A stretch of 56,274 nt of DNA from Candidatus Faecousia faecigallinarum (lineage in GTDB: Bacteria > Bacillota > Clostridia > Oscillospirales > Oscillospiraceae), in the NCBI GenBank assembly GCA_018712145.1, contig DVHJ01000019.1, forward strand, positions 1 through 56,274, given 5' to 3'. Below, one piece after another: positions 25,172-33,095 of the stretch (the first letter of the stretch is position 1; each line of letters begins with the position of its first letter). A program made the translations under genes and the position numbers. The notes under the pieces are model-generated. The model worked only from the letters and a program-made list of their open reading frames with translations, made no database searches and was not told where the DNA came from.

Positions 25172-26056
25172 ATGAAGAAAAACCCCGCTAAGAAAAAGCA
25201 AAGCAAGCGGAACTGGTACTCCATTGAATACCGCCGGGTTGGCAATAAGAAATTAATCATCGGCACGTATGTGCTTTTACGCCTTCTTGTCTTTCTGGTG
25301 CTCATTGCCCAAGCATTCAACGGCAACTATGAGCACGTGTTTACCTGCGTGCTGGCCTTGGTGCTGTTTAGCATTCCCACGATCATTGAGCGTAGGCTGC
25401 ACATTGATTTGCCGGACACGCTGGAGATTATTATTTTGCTCTTCATTTTCGCCGCCGAAATTCTCGGAGAAATTGAGGAGTACTATGTACTGTTTCCCTT
25501 CTGGGACGACTTACTCCACACCCTTAACGGCTTTATTTTTGCCGCCGTGGGCTTCTCCATGGTGGACATTCTCAACCGGAACCGGCGGGTAACCTTACAG
25601 CTTTCCCCATTTTATGTGGCTGTGACCGCCTTTTGTTTCTCCATGACCATCGGGGTACTGTGGGAATTTTTTGAATGGGGCGTGGACGCGCTGATGGCCA
25701 AGGACATGCAAAAGGATACCATCGTCCAGGCCATCCACTCCGTCACCCTCCATCCGGAGGGACGGAACATTCCGGTGCATGTGACAGACATTGCCGACAC
25801 CATTATTCTGCACAGCGACGGCACCCAGACCGCCCTGGGCATTGGCGGATATCTGGATATTGGACTCATTGACACCATGAACGACCTGCTGGTGAATTTT
25901 ATTGGCGCAATCGTGTTTTCCTGCATTGGCTATTTTTATGTCAAGAGCCGGGGCAAGGGGCGGCTGGCCAGGCAGTTTATCCCACAGGTCATGGAAAAGC
26001 AGACGGACACCACCGGGGAAGCACCCACCCAACCCGAAAGCAACGCGGAGCCGTAG
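25172..26056 (+). CDS. Polytopic membrane protein, possibly DUF2238/YjdF-like
   Basis: A 294-residue protein with a basic N-terminus (KKNPAKKKQSKRN) and about six TM segments up to residue 260, then a hydrophilic tail. Conserved-looking polar motifs in the membrane are FWDDLLHTLNG (about 108), GVLWEFFEWGVD (about 168) and DIGLIDTMNDLLVN (about 228). The D-x-x-x-H and W-E-x-x-E pattern recalls DUF2238 (YjdF) proteins, whose function is unknown; the match is tentative. GGAGGTAGG upstream. Probably co-transcribed with the small membrane protein. Confidence 0.65.
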   Translation: MKKNPAKKKQSKRNWYSIEYRRVGNKKLIIGTYVLLRLLVFLVLIAQAFNGNYEHVFTCVLALVLFSIPTIIERRLHIDLPDTLEIIILLFIFAAEILGEIEEYYVLFPFWDDLLHTLNGFIFAAVGFSMVDILNRNRRVTLQLSPFYVAVTAFCFSMTIGVLWEFFEWGVDALMAKDMQKDTIVQAIHSVTLHPEGRNIPVHVTDIADTIILHSDGTQTALGIGGYLDIGLIDTMNDLLVNFIGAIVFSCIGYFYVKSRGKGRLARQFIPQVMEKQTDTTGEAPTQPESNAEP

Positions 26057-26113
26057 CCACGCTGTTTTCATGGAAAACACCCTGGTTTTGCCAAACCGTC
26101 AGGGAATTCCCCG

Positions 26114-26142
26114 TTGATTTTTCCAAAAATTTCGTATATGAT
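26114..26142 (+). promoter_or_regulatory. Promoter of the lipoprotein gene
   Basis: TTGATT (26114-26119) and TATGAT (26137-26142), 17-base spacer, 28 bases before the ATG at 26171. Confidence 0.6.
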
Positions 26143-26170
26143 AACGCCATCTTCGGCAGGAGGTTTTCCC

Positions 26171-26542
26171 ATGAAACGCAGATGTTTTGCCTATATTGGG
26201 CTGTTGCTTTGCCTAACGTTGTTTTCCGCCTGTCAATTTTCGTTGCCTTCTTTAGATCTTTTTCAAAGCGACCCTATCGTTTGCCAAGTAATTCAGAAAG
26301 ATGGGCAGACCCTGACGGTGCAGGTTCTCTCCCCGGACAGCCACTATGACGAAGAGGAAACCCTACTGGTGGCGTACCGCACCATTCTTGGCGGCAACGC
26401 CGTCTCACCTGGCGACCAAATTACCTTTTCTTATCAGTATAACCAGGATGTCACTGTGAAAGGCGACTTGCCCTACATTACCGTGGAAAGCGTTACCCTC
26501 ACCCAGTGGACCCCGGAAACCGCCGGTGCCACGGAAAACTAA
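26171..26542 (+). CDS. Small lipoprotein of unknown function
   Basis: A 123-residue protein. The ATG at 26171 follows AGGAGG by 7 bases; the frame extends upstream but through the promoter. A basic start (MKRRC), a hydrophobic core and the lipobox LFSAC at residues 17-21 predict lipidation at Cys21. The mature domain is mostly beta (VCQVIQKDGQTLTVQV, DQITFSYQYNQDVTVKGD), perhaps a small OB-like or DUF3221-like barrel, but I recognise no family. Its own promoter and terminator make it monocistronic. Confidence 0.75.
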   Translation: MKRRCFAYIGLLLCLTLFSACQFSLPSLDLFQSDPIVCQVIQKDGQTLTVQVLSPDSHYDEEETLLVAYRTILGGNAVSPGDQITFSYQYNQDVTVKGDLPYITVESVTLTQWTPETAGATEN

Positions 26543-26550
26543 ACATACAC

Positions 26551-26593
26551 CGGCTGCTGCTGAGCGCTCTGCGTTTGCGGCGGCCGTTTTTTT
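26551..26593 (+). terminator. Intrinsic terminator of the lipoprotein gene
   Basis: CGGCTGCTGC pairs with GCGGCGGCCG (two G-U pairs), followed directly by seven T residues. Confidence 0.8.
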
Positions 26594-26616
26594 CGGCATA
26601 ATATACACAAAAGCAC

Positions 26617-26645
26617 TTTTCAAAATCACAAAGCTGTGGTAAAAT
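26617..26645 (+). promoter_or_regulatory. Candidate promoter of the phosphofructokinase gene
   Basis: TTTTCA (26617-26622) and TAAAAT (26640-26645) with a 17-base spacer; leader of about 55 bases. Confidence 0.5.
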
Positions 26646-26707
26646 AACAGCGTAAGCACGGCGTAATGCGCCTGTTGTGCGCAAAATAACAGAAGGAGGA
26701 ATACTTT

Positions 26708-27781
26708 GTGAAACGAATTGGCATGCTGACCAGCGGCGGCGATTGTCAAGCATTAAACGCCGCCATGCGAGGCGTTGCAAAAACGCTGCTCAACTCGGGA
26801 GAAAAAGTGGAAATTTATGGCTTCTTGGACGGTTACCAAGGCCTCATCTATGGCCGGTTCCGCCTGCTATCCTACGATGATTTTTCTGGCATTTTAACCA
26901 AAGGCGGCACGTTTTTGGGCAGCAGCCGGACACCCTTTAAAACCATTCAGGTTCCCGGCCCAGACGGGGTGGACAAGGTGGCCGCCATGAAGCAAACCTA
27001 TTATAAGCTGCAGCTGGACTGCCTGGTGATCCTGGGCGGCAACGGCACCCATAAGACCGCCAATCTATTGCGTACCGAGGGGTTAAACATTGTCACTCTC
27101 CCCAAAACCATTGACAACGACCTCTGGGGAACAGACATGACCTTCGGCTTCCAGAGCGCCGTGGACATTGCCACCGCCGCCATTGATGCCATCCATACCA
27201 CCGCCGCCTCCCATGGCCGGGTATTTATCGTAGAAGTCATGGGCCACAAGGTCGGCTGGCTGACCCTGAATGCCGGCATTGCCGGTGGTGCGGATATTAT
27301 TTTGATTCCGGAAATTCCCTACGACATCAAAAAAGTGGCGAAAAAAATCCAGCAGCGCCACGAGCGGGGGAGCCGCTTCACCATCCTGGCCGTGGCGGAA
27401 GGCGCCATCTCGAAGGAGGATGCCCTGCTGTCCAAAAAGGAGTATAAGAAAAAGCTGGAGAACTACAAATACCCCTCTGTCTCTTACGAAATCGCCGAGG
27501 CGCTGTCCAAAACCGGTGGCTTTGACGTGCGGGTTACCGTCCCCGGCCACACCCAGAGAGGCGGCAGTCCCTGCCCCTATGACCGGGTATTTGCCAGCCG
27601 CTTAGGCTCCGAGGCCGGAAATATGATTCTCCGTGGAGAATACGGCTTTATGGTAGGCTACAAAAACCGGGAAATGGTAAAAGTTCCCCTGGAGGAAGTA
27701 GCCGGCAAACTAAAAATGGTGGATCCAGAATCTTCTATTATCAAAGAAGCCAAAATGCTGGGCATTAGCTTCGGCGACTGA
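26708..27781 (+). CDS. 6-phosphofructokinase, Lys124-type with an unusual GGNGT motif
   Basis: A 357-residue PfkA-superfamily enzyme, GTG start after AGAAGGAGGAA. N-terminal LTSGGDCQALNAAMRG is the nucleotide/phosphate loop; LPKTIDND holds the catalytic base Asp and the lysine equivalent to residue 124 (E. coli numbering) that is typical of PPi-dependent and mixed-group enzymes; VEVMGHKVGW is the sugar-phosphate loop; VPGHTQRGGSP closes the F6P site. The segment matching E. coli GGDGS (Asp103, Gly104) reads GGNGT, so Gly104 looks ATP-type while Lys124 looks PPi-type. The phosphoryl donor therefore cannot be assigned. Glycolytic role; transcribed from its own promoter. Confidence 0.9.
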   Translation: MKRIGMLTSGGDCQALNAAMRGVAKTLLNSGEKVEIYGFLDGYQGLIYGRFRLLSYDDFSGILTKGGTFLGSSRTPFKTIQVPGPDGVDKVAAMKQTYYKLQLDCLVILGGNGTHKTANLLRTEGLNIVTLPKTIDNDLWGTDMTFGFQSAVDIATAAIDAIHTTAASHGRVFIVEVMGHKVGWLTLNAGIAGGADIILIPEIPYDIKKVAKKIQQRHERGSRFTILAVAEGAISKEDALLSKKEYKKKLENYKYPSVSYEIAEALSKTGGFDVRVTVPGHTQRGGSPCPYDRVFASRLGSEAGNMILRGEYGFMVGYKNREMVKVPLEEVAGKLKMVDPESSIIKEAKMLGISFGD

Positions 27782-27965
27782 GCATTAAACCGGATCGTGC
27801 GCCCTTCTCTACCGGCCAGCCAGCTGCCGCTACCGTGGCTGTGTTCGGTACCATGCTCCACTGGAGTGGCAAAAAATATGCGGCTGCGCACAATAGAAAG
27901 TACTTCCAACGGTGGAATGCCCAAGCGCAATACGGCACTGCGCAACAACCACGCCTTACCAAACC

Positions 27966-28004
27966 GGGGGCGGGACAAAGGCCATAAACGCCTTGTCCCG
28001 CCCC
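27966..28004. terminator. Hairpin downstream of the phosphofructokinase
   Basis: GGGGCGGGACAA pairs perfectly with TTGTCCCGCCCC around a 15-base loop. It lies between the convergent pfk and DUF368 genes without a clear U-tract. It is 185 bases past the pfk stop; the rest of the gap (27782-28056) shows no gene. Confidence 0.6.
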
Positions 28005-28056
28005 TGGCGCACAAGCTGGCGGAATGAATTAACAATCCAGCGAATAAACGAAACGT

Positions 28057-28866
28057 TCACTCTTTTTTCTGACGCAGGTCCATCCAACGGGCAAGAAAAA
28101 AACCAAAGGCAAAACACGCCGCACTGAGCAAAATCTGCTGGACACCGGCAAATTTCGTGGGTGCAATCATCAGAACCGAAGAGACCACAAAACCCAAAAT
28201 GATCTTTGAGGCAACGGCATAGTGCTGTTTCAAGAATTTGTCCACCACTCTGGCGGTCACCGCAACTGTGACGGCAAAGCCAAGCAACACCGGTAGAATA
28301 ACATGAATGTTCAGGCTTCCGATGCCTTCTGCCATAGGCTTATATAATCCGATGAACAACAAAATAGACGAGGAACTTAGTCCGGGAACCACCATGCTTA
28401 AGCCCCAGACAACGCCACAAAACAAAAACCAGCCAAAGTTCGGCTGAATCGTCCCTTCACTGCCTTGCTCAAGGGCTTGAAAAAGGACAAAGGATAAAAT
28501 CAACGTGAGAATAAAGGCAGACCAGCCCTTTTCTGCACCGGCGGAGGCGGACTTGTTCATTAACTCCGGAATTGTTCCGCAAATCAAGCCGCAGAACAAG
28601 GACATGGTCACCACGGCAGAGGCCGTCAGCATAGCTTCAACCGCCTTAGCCAGCAGGACAAAACCCACCGCGCCACCGATCAGTACCGGCAGAAGGATAC
28701 GGATATTTCTCTTGAAGGATCGGATTGGATGGGACAAAAACGACATCATCGGCTCGTATATCCCAAAAGCAACGCAGAGCACACCGCCACTAATCCCCGG
28801 CAAAATTGCCCCGGTGCCAATCAATGCGCCCTGAAAAAACAATAAAACGATCTTTCCCCACGTCAT
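28057..28866 (-). CDS. DUF368 membrane protein, probable polyprenyl-phosphate translocase
   Basis: A 269-residue polytopic protein with the DUF368 internal duplication: GAILPGISGGVLCVAFGIYE near residue 20 and VVPGLSSSSILLFIGLYKP near 160. DUF368 proteins (PopT/UptA-type work) have been linked to flipping undecaprenyl phosphate back to the cytoplasmic face for cell-wall synthesis. Length is typical. GGGAGA lies 7 bases before ATG. Assignment to the family is firm; the flippase role here is by family. Confidence 0.87.
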   Translation of the reverse strand: MTWGKIVLLFFQGALIGTGAILPGISGGVLCVAFGIYEPMMSFLSHPIRSFKRNIRILLPVLIGGAVGFVLLAKAVEAMLTASAVVTMSLFCGLICGTIPELMNKSASAGAEKGWSAFILTLILSFVLFQALEQGSEGTIQPNFGWFLFCGVVWGLSMVVPGLSSSSILLFIGLYKPMAEGIGSLNIHVILPVLLGFAVTVAVTARVVDKFLKQHYAVASKIILGFVVSSVLMIAPTKFAGVQQILLSAACFAFGFFLARWMDLRQKKE

Positions 28867-28982
28867 AAATCTGTCTCCCTGCGCGGGCAGGTTAGGCAGC
28901 GCCGCGCTCTTTCCATAAACTTATCCCAATGCGCCCGGATTGGCGTGACATTGTCAAAACAGCCCCAACCAAGCCGGGCAAT

Positions 28983-29013
28983 AAGCGGCAGAACAGCAAA
29001 TGCTCTGCCGCTT
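28983..29013. terminator. Terminator-like hairpin after the coiled-coil gene
   Basis: AAGCGGCAGA / TCTGCCGCTT, 10-bp perfect stem with an 11-base loop; six T residues on the plus strand and a short TTATT on the minus strand. It separates the coaD-side genes from DUF368. Confidence 0.65.
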
Positions 29014-29031
29014 TTTTCCGTTAGAAATGGA

Positions 29032-29532
29032 TTACACGTCCTCAATAATGGGAGACTTGCTCCGCTCCTGGGGATTAACCAACTTGCGGAATTGACCCCG
29101 GGTCTCCCGAATTTGGCCCAGCGCCTCGGCAATGGCCTCCTCCGTCCGCTTGAGGGAGTCGTCTACATAATCGTTGGTCACCTGGCGCAGCTCTTTGATC
29201 TTCGCCTGGGCGTTACGGATCATCTCATCCGCCTGGTTCTGGGCCTCCTGATAAACCGCCTCCTGGGAAACCAGCTGCTTGGCCTGGGACTGGGCCTGGC
29301 GCTGAATGCCCTCCACTTCCCGCTTGGCTTTGGCAATCAGCTCGTTACGGGAGTCAACAATGGTCTTAGCCTGCTTCAATTCCCCAGGCAGCCGGTTGCT
29401 GATTTCATCCAGCATATCCAACACCTTTTCCCGCTCCACAATACACTTGTCGGCGCCCAGGGGCAGAGAACGTGCGTCCTGCACCATATCATACAATTTT
29501 GTGATCAATTCTTCAATGCCATTGTCATGCAT
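29032..29532 (-). CDS. Coiled-coil protein of unknown function next to coaD
   Basis: A 166-residue hydrophilic protein, almost all helical and charged, with a long coiled coil from about 40 to 150 rich in Gln, Ala and Glu (e.g. AKREVEGIQRQAQSQAKQL). It resembles DivIVA- or F0-b-subunit-like stalks and the unnamed ATPase-annotated protein that often follows coaD in Clostridia. No signal or TM segment. GGAGG precedes ATG by 8 bases; it overlaps coaD by 8 bases, pointing to one operon with rsmD and uvrC. Confidence 0.75.
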   Translation of the reverse strand: MHDNGIEELITKLYDMVQDARSLPLGADKCIVEREKVLDMLDEISNRLPGELKQAKTIVDSRNELIAKAKREVEGIQRQAQSQAKQLVSQEAVYQEAQNQADEMIRNAQAKIKELRQVTNDYVDDSLKRTEEAIAEALGQIRETRGQFRKLVNPQERSKSPIIEDV

Positions 29533-30034
29533 GGATGTTTCCTCCTTGTTCTTTCACCGCTCGAATTCGTTGTTTAAAGTCTGGTATGATTTCCTCCGGC
29601 AGGAAGTCCCGCAAATCGACATCATAACAGGCCAATTCCTTTACTGTGCTGGAGCTGAGATACATGTACTGGTGCTCCGACGTCAAAAACATGGTGTCCA
29701 AACTGGGGTTGATTTTTTTATTGATCAGCGCCATTTGGAATTCGTTTTCAAAGTCGGAAGCTGCCCGCAGGCCCTTCACAATGACGCAGCTGCCCCGCCG
29801 CCGGGCATAGTCCGCCAGCAGTTCATCCGCATAGTCAATTTCCACATTGTCCAGCTCCCGGGTAACCCGCGCCAAGAACGCCGTCCGTTCCGTCAGAGAA
29901 AACATGGGCTTTTTCCCGGCATTGACCATCACGCAGACGATCAGCTTGTCAAAAATGCTGGCAGCCCGGCGAATAATGTTCAGGTGCCCGTTGGTCACCG
30001 GGTCAAAGCTGCCCGGATAAATGGCGGTTTTCAT
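29525..30034 (-). CDS. coaD: Phosphopantetheine adenylyltransferase
   Basis: A 169-residue nucleotidyltransferase catalysing the fourth step of CoA synthesis (4'-phosphopantetheine + ATP to dephospho-CoA). N-terminal AIYPGSFDPVTNGHLNIIRRA contains the T/HxGH site, and the C-terminal YLSSSTVKEL is the ISSTxxR-like ATP site (with Lys-Glu here). VIVKGLRAASDFENEFQMA is also diagnostic. Full length. ATGA overlap with rsmD, the usual Firmicutes pairing. Confidence 0.95.
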   Translation of the reverse strand: MKTAIYPGSFDPVTNGHLNIIRRAASIFDKLIVCVMVNAGKKPMFSLTERTAFLARVTRELDNVEIDYADELLADYARRRGSCVIVKGLRAASDFENEFQMALINKKINPSLDTMFLTSEHQYMYLSSSTVKELACYDVDLRDFLPEEIIPDFKQRIRAVKEQGGNIHA

Positions 30035-30579
30035 TCTTCCGGCTCCCCTTTTTGAAAAATGGTAATGGCCGTTTTGCCATACCGGTAGTCCCGTGACCGC
30101 TGTAAGCCTGGAAAACGCTCCGGAAGGGCTTTCCCCGCCGAATGCTCGGTAACCATTATACCACCATCGGCCAAAATGTCAATTTCCGATATCCGTTTTA
30201 CCGCATTTTCCAGGAAATCTTCTCCATATGGCGGGTCCAGGAAAATCAGGTCAAAGGTTTCCTTTGTCCTGGCCAGGTAGGACAGATAGTCCGCCTGAAT
30301 CACCCGCCCTTCCAGGCGGGTCCGGCGCAGGTTCTCCTCCACCAGGCGGCAAGCTTCCCGCCGGTGGTCCACAAATACGGCGGCTTTTGCTCCCCGGCTC
30401 AGCGCTTCAATGCCCAGTTGACCGGTTCCGGCAAACAGATCCAGTACCCTGGCGCCAGGCAGAGAAAATTGAATGGCGCTGAACAGCGCCTCCTTCACCC
30501 GATCCGCCGTGGGCCTGGTCAGCAAGCCTTCCGGGGTTTTCAGCACAACCCCTTTCGCCTTTCCGGTTATGACGCGCAT
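30031..30579 (-). CDS. rsmD: 16S rRNA (guanine(966)-N2)-methyltransferase
   Basis: A 182-residue SAM-dependent methyltransferase starting MRVITGKAKGV, chosen because AGGAGG precedes it; a much longer open frame upstream lies in uvrC. Features: RPTADRVKEALFSAI near 25, the SAM loop VLDLFAGTGQLGIEALSRGA near 47 and the catalytic LIFLDPPYG near 117 (DPPY). It abuts uvrC with no overlap and overlaps coaD by four bases. Confidence 0.94.
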   Translation of the reverse strand: MRVITGKAKGVVLKTPEGLLTRPTADRVKEALFSAIQFSLPGARVLDLFAGTGQLGIEALSRGAKAAVFVDHRREACRLVEENLRRTRLEGRVIQADYLSYLARTKETFDLIFLDPPYGEDFLENAVKRISEIDILADGGIMVTEHSAGKALPERFPGLQRSRDYRYGKTAITIFQKGEPEE

Positions 30580-30580
30580 G

Positions 30581-32407
30581 TTACGATTCCTCCTGATGAA
30601 AATGGGCATACACCGCTGCCGCCGCATCGGCAGGCAAGATATTTTCCAGCTCCGGCAACCCGGCCTGGGCAATGGCGCTGATGGATTTAAACCGCTGCAA
30701 CAGCAGGCTTTTCCGTTTCGGTCCAATGCCTGGAATATCGTCCAGCTGGGAGTGGCGCAGGCGCTTACTCCGCAGGGCGCGGTTATAGGTGATGGCAAAC
30801 CGGTGGGTCTCCTCTTGAATGCTGCCGATCAAGGCAAACACCCCCGGCGTACCGTCCAGAGCGATCTCCTGCCCCGCCGGTGTGACCAGAGCGCGGGTTC
30901 GGTGCTTATTGTCCTTCACCATGCCAAACACCGGAATTTCCAGGTTCAGCTCCGCCAGCACCTGCCGGGCAACTTCAGCATGGGCCGTGCCCCCATCGAT
31001 CAGCAAAACATCCGGCGCCTCGGCAAATCCGGCGTCCCCCTGGCAATAGTGCCGGAAGCGGCGGGCCACCACCTGGCGCATGGAAGCATAGTCATCCTGA
31101 CCGGCCAGGCCCTCCACCTGAAAGCGCTTATAGCCCTGCTTATCCGGTTTTCCGTCCACAAACACCACCATGGACGCCACAATATCTGTGCCGGCCAGGT
31201 TGGAAATGTCAAATGCCTCCAACCGCCGGGGGGGCGTATCCAGGGACAGCATTTTTCCCAGCCGCTGCAGCGTTCCGGAGATCCGCTCGGCCTTAGACGT
31301 GACCCGCTCGGCTTCCCGCCGGGCGTTCTCCTGGGCCAGCTCCACCATCTGCACATTGTCGCCCCGCTTTGGCGTTCGGAAATAGGTCCTGCGCCCGGAA
31401 TTTTGCAGCATCAGATCCGAAAATAACTGGCCATCCTCCATCTCCACCGGCAGCAGCACCACCTTTGGCGCAATGCCCCGGGCCAGATAGTACTGCTTGA
31501 CCAGGCTGGACACGGCGGCGTCCACATTCTCCTGATAAGGCAATATATCCATTTCCTTATCCAGCAGATTGCCGCCGGAGTAGTGCAGCACCACAAAGCA
31601 GCTTTTGGCCGCCGTCTGGGCAAATCCCACCACGTCTGTATCCGCCTGAGCTGCGGCGGTAACCAGCTGCTTCTGCCCCAGGCTCTCCACTGCCTTCCGC
31701 CGGTCCCGCAGCTCCGCCGCCCGCTCAAATTCCAAGTTCTCCGCCGCCGCCTGCATCTCCTGTTCCAGTTCCCGCAGCAGTTGCTTATAATTGCCGGACA
31801 GAAGCTGCTTTACCTGCTCCATTGTCTGGCGGTATTCCTGCTGAGTTCTTTCCGGCTGGCACCAGCCCCGGCAGTGGTTCATGTGGTAGTTCAGGCAGGG
31901 CCTCCCCTTGCCTTGATCCCGGGGAAATTGCTTACTGCATCCTGGCAGCTTCAGCGCCAGGCGGATAGTATCCAGTAGGTTTTGCGTCACGCCGCGGCTG
32001 CCATAGGGGCCAAAATAACTGGCCCCGTCGTGGGCCAACTGATTGACCATGGTAATCTTTGGATACGGTTCGGACATATCCAAACGCAGATAGGGAAATC
32101 CTTTATCGTCCTTTAGAAGAATATTATATCTCGGCTGGTATCGTTTGATCAGAGAGCATTCCAAAATTAACGCTTCAAATTCCGAAGCTGCCACAATTAC
32201 GTCAAATTGGCGAATTTTGGCTACCATGGCCCTGGTTTTCGGGCTGTGTCCAGCTGAATCCTGGAAATACTGACTCACCCGGTTCTTCAGCTTTTTGGCC
32301 TTACCCACATAGATAACCTGATTGCTGCTGTCCCGCATCACATATACCCCAGGTGAAAGGGGTAAAGTAAGCGCTTTATCCTTTAACTCGTCAAATGTCA
32401 TCCCCAT
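30581..32407 (-). CDS. uvrC: Excinuclease ABC subunit C
   Basis: A 608-residue nucleotide-excision-repair nuclease. GIY-YIG domain at the N-terminus (SPGVYVMRDSSNQVIYVGKA) makes the 3' incision; a UVR motif for UvrB contact lies near 205 (ENLEFERAAELRD); the RNase-H-like 5'-incision domain spans about 370-530 (AFDISNLAGTDIVASMVVF, LLIDGGTAHAE); helix-hairpin-helix repeats end the protein (IPGIGPKRKSLLL). ATG 32407 (MGMTFDE) or ATG 32401 are both possible; GAGGGG favours neither strongly. The frame is open for 126 more codons upstream but without any family sequence. Confidence 0.95.
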   Translation of the reverse strand: MGMTFDELKDKALTLPLSPGVYVMRDSSNQVIYVGKAKKLKNRVSQYFQDSAGHSPKTRAMVAKIRQFDVIVAASEFEALILECSLIKRYQPRYNILLKDDKGFPYLRLDMSEPYPKITMVNQLAHDGASYFGPYGSRGVTQNLLDTIRLALKLPGCSKQFPRDQGKGRPCLNYHMNHCRGWCQPERTQQEYRQTMEQVKQLLSGNYKQLLRELEQEMQAAAENLEFERAAELRDRRKAVESLGQKQLVTAAAQADTDVVGFAQTAAKSCFVVLHYSGGNLLDKEMDILPYQENVDAAVSSLVKQYYLARGIAPKVVLLPVEMEDGQLFSDLMLQNSGRRTYFRTPKRGDNVQMVELAQENARREAERVTSKAERISGTLQRLGKMLSLDTPPRRLEAFDISNLAGTDIVASMVVFVDGKPDKQGYKRFQVEGLAGQDDYASMRQVVARRFRHYCQGDAGFAEAPDVLLIDGGTAHAEVARQVLAELNLEIPVFGMVKDNKHRTRALVTPAGQEIALDGTPGVFALIGSIQEETHRFAITYNRALRSKRLRHSQLDDIPGIGPKRKSLLLQRFKSISAIAQAGLPELENILPADAAAAVYAHFHQEES

Positions 32408-32754
32408 CGCCCCTCGGTAGAAAAATAACCGGGGTTGCCTCAAAACAAGGGCAACGCTGATTAAACCGGCAAACGCTGTGGGCGATGGATTTTGGCCCAA
32501 GTGGAAGTTTGGAAAACAGAGGAACACCGGATGTATTTCCCAGTTTTCAAACCGGTCAGTTGGGGCAAAAGATCCGGCCGCAGCCGATTTATTCAGCGGT
32601 TCCCAAGATTTGAGACAACCCCTGACGCTTTCCCGCCCAAGGGAAAAGCGGTTAATCTCACGCCGGGAGAACACGCCTCCCGCTCCGTGTTGCTGCATTG
32701 CTGTTTGGCCGTCCCGGTGTATGACCAGAACCGCCTGGCGGTCACGTAAATCGA
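32408..32754. other. Intergenic region between uvrC and the HPr-like gene
   Basis: 347 bases with no supportable gene. A plus-strand open frame (32492-32749, 85 codons) has only a TTG start, no ribosome site and no family features. An imperfect hairpin GCTTTCCC / GGGAAAAGC occurs at 32628-32650. No convincing minus-strand promoter for uvrC was found. Confidence 0.55.
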
Positions 32755-33015
32755 TCAGGCAACATCCCGCTGCAGCATATCGCACAGAGCCCGAACCGCT
32801 TCCTGCTCGTCCGGCCCGTCAGCAGAAACCTCTACGCTGGCGCCGGTACCGATGCACATGGACATGATCCCCAAAAGGCTTTTGGCATTCATCCGTTTGC
32901 TTCCGTACTCCAACCAAATGCTGCACCGGAATTCATTTGCCTTCTGAACAAAATAAGTAACTTGTTCATTATACAACCCGGAATCACATTTAACCACAGT
33001 CTGCTGTTTATACAT
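32755..33015 (-). CDS. HPr-family protein with Tyr in place of the active-site His
   Basis: An 86-residue HPr-fold protein. The active-site region reads DSGLYNEQVTYFV where HPr has GLHARPA: position 15 is Tyr and the supporting Arg17 is Glu, so PEP-dependent phosphotransfer is excluded. The Ser46 region NAKSLLGIMSM, recognised by HPr kinase/phosphorylase, is intact, as is a GPDEQEAVRAL C-terminal helix. This is a Crh-like pattern; Crh-P acts as CcpA corepressor in Bacillus. AAGGAGT precedes ATG, and a good promoter lies just upstream. Compare the second His-less copy at 1632-1871. Confidence 0.82.
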   Translation of the reverse strand: MYKQQTVVKCDSGLYNEQVTYFVQKANEFRCSIWLEYGSKRMNAKSLLGIMSMCIGTGASVEVSADGPDEQEAVRALCDMLQRDVA

Positions 33016-33067
33016 GATCGATTCACTCCTTGAATGCTGTCGGCAGTGGCTGCTCGTCTCTCATTGT

Positions 33068-33095
33068 ATGATACCAAATTTGCGGCAAAAGTCAA
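33068..33095 (-). promoter_or_regulatory. Promoter of the HPr-like gene
   Basis: Minus strand TTGACT (33095-33090) and TATCAT (33073-33068) with a 16-base spacer; start near 33061. The -35 box overlaps the last codon of mutS2, so the HPr-like gene can be expressed independently of the upstream operon. Confidence 0.65.

Noticed and set aside
32492..32749. An 85-codon plus-strand frame between uvrC and the HPr-like gene
   Set aside because: TTG start without ribosome site; no recognisable sequence; opposite to its surroundings.
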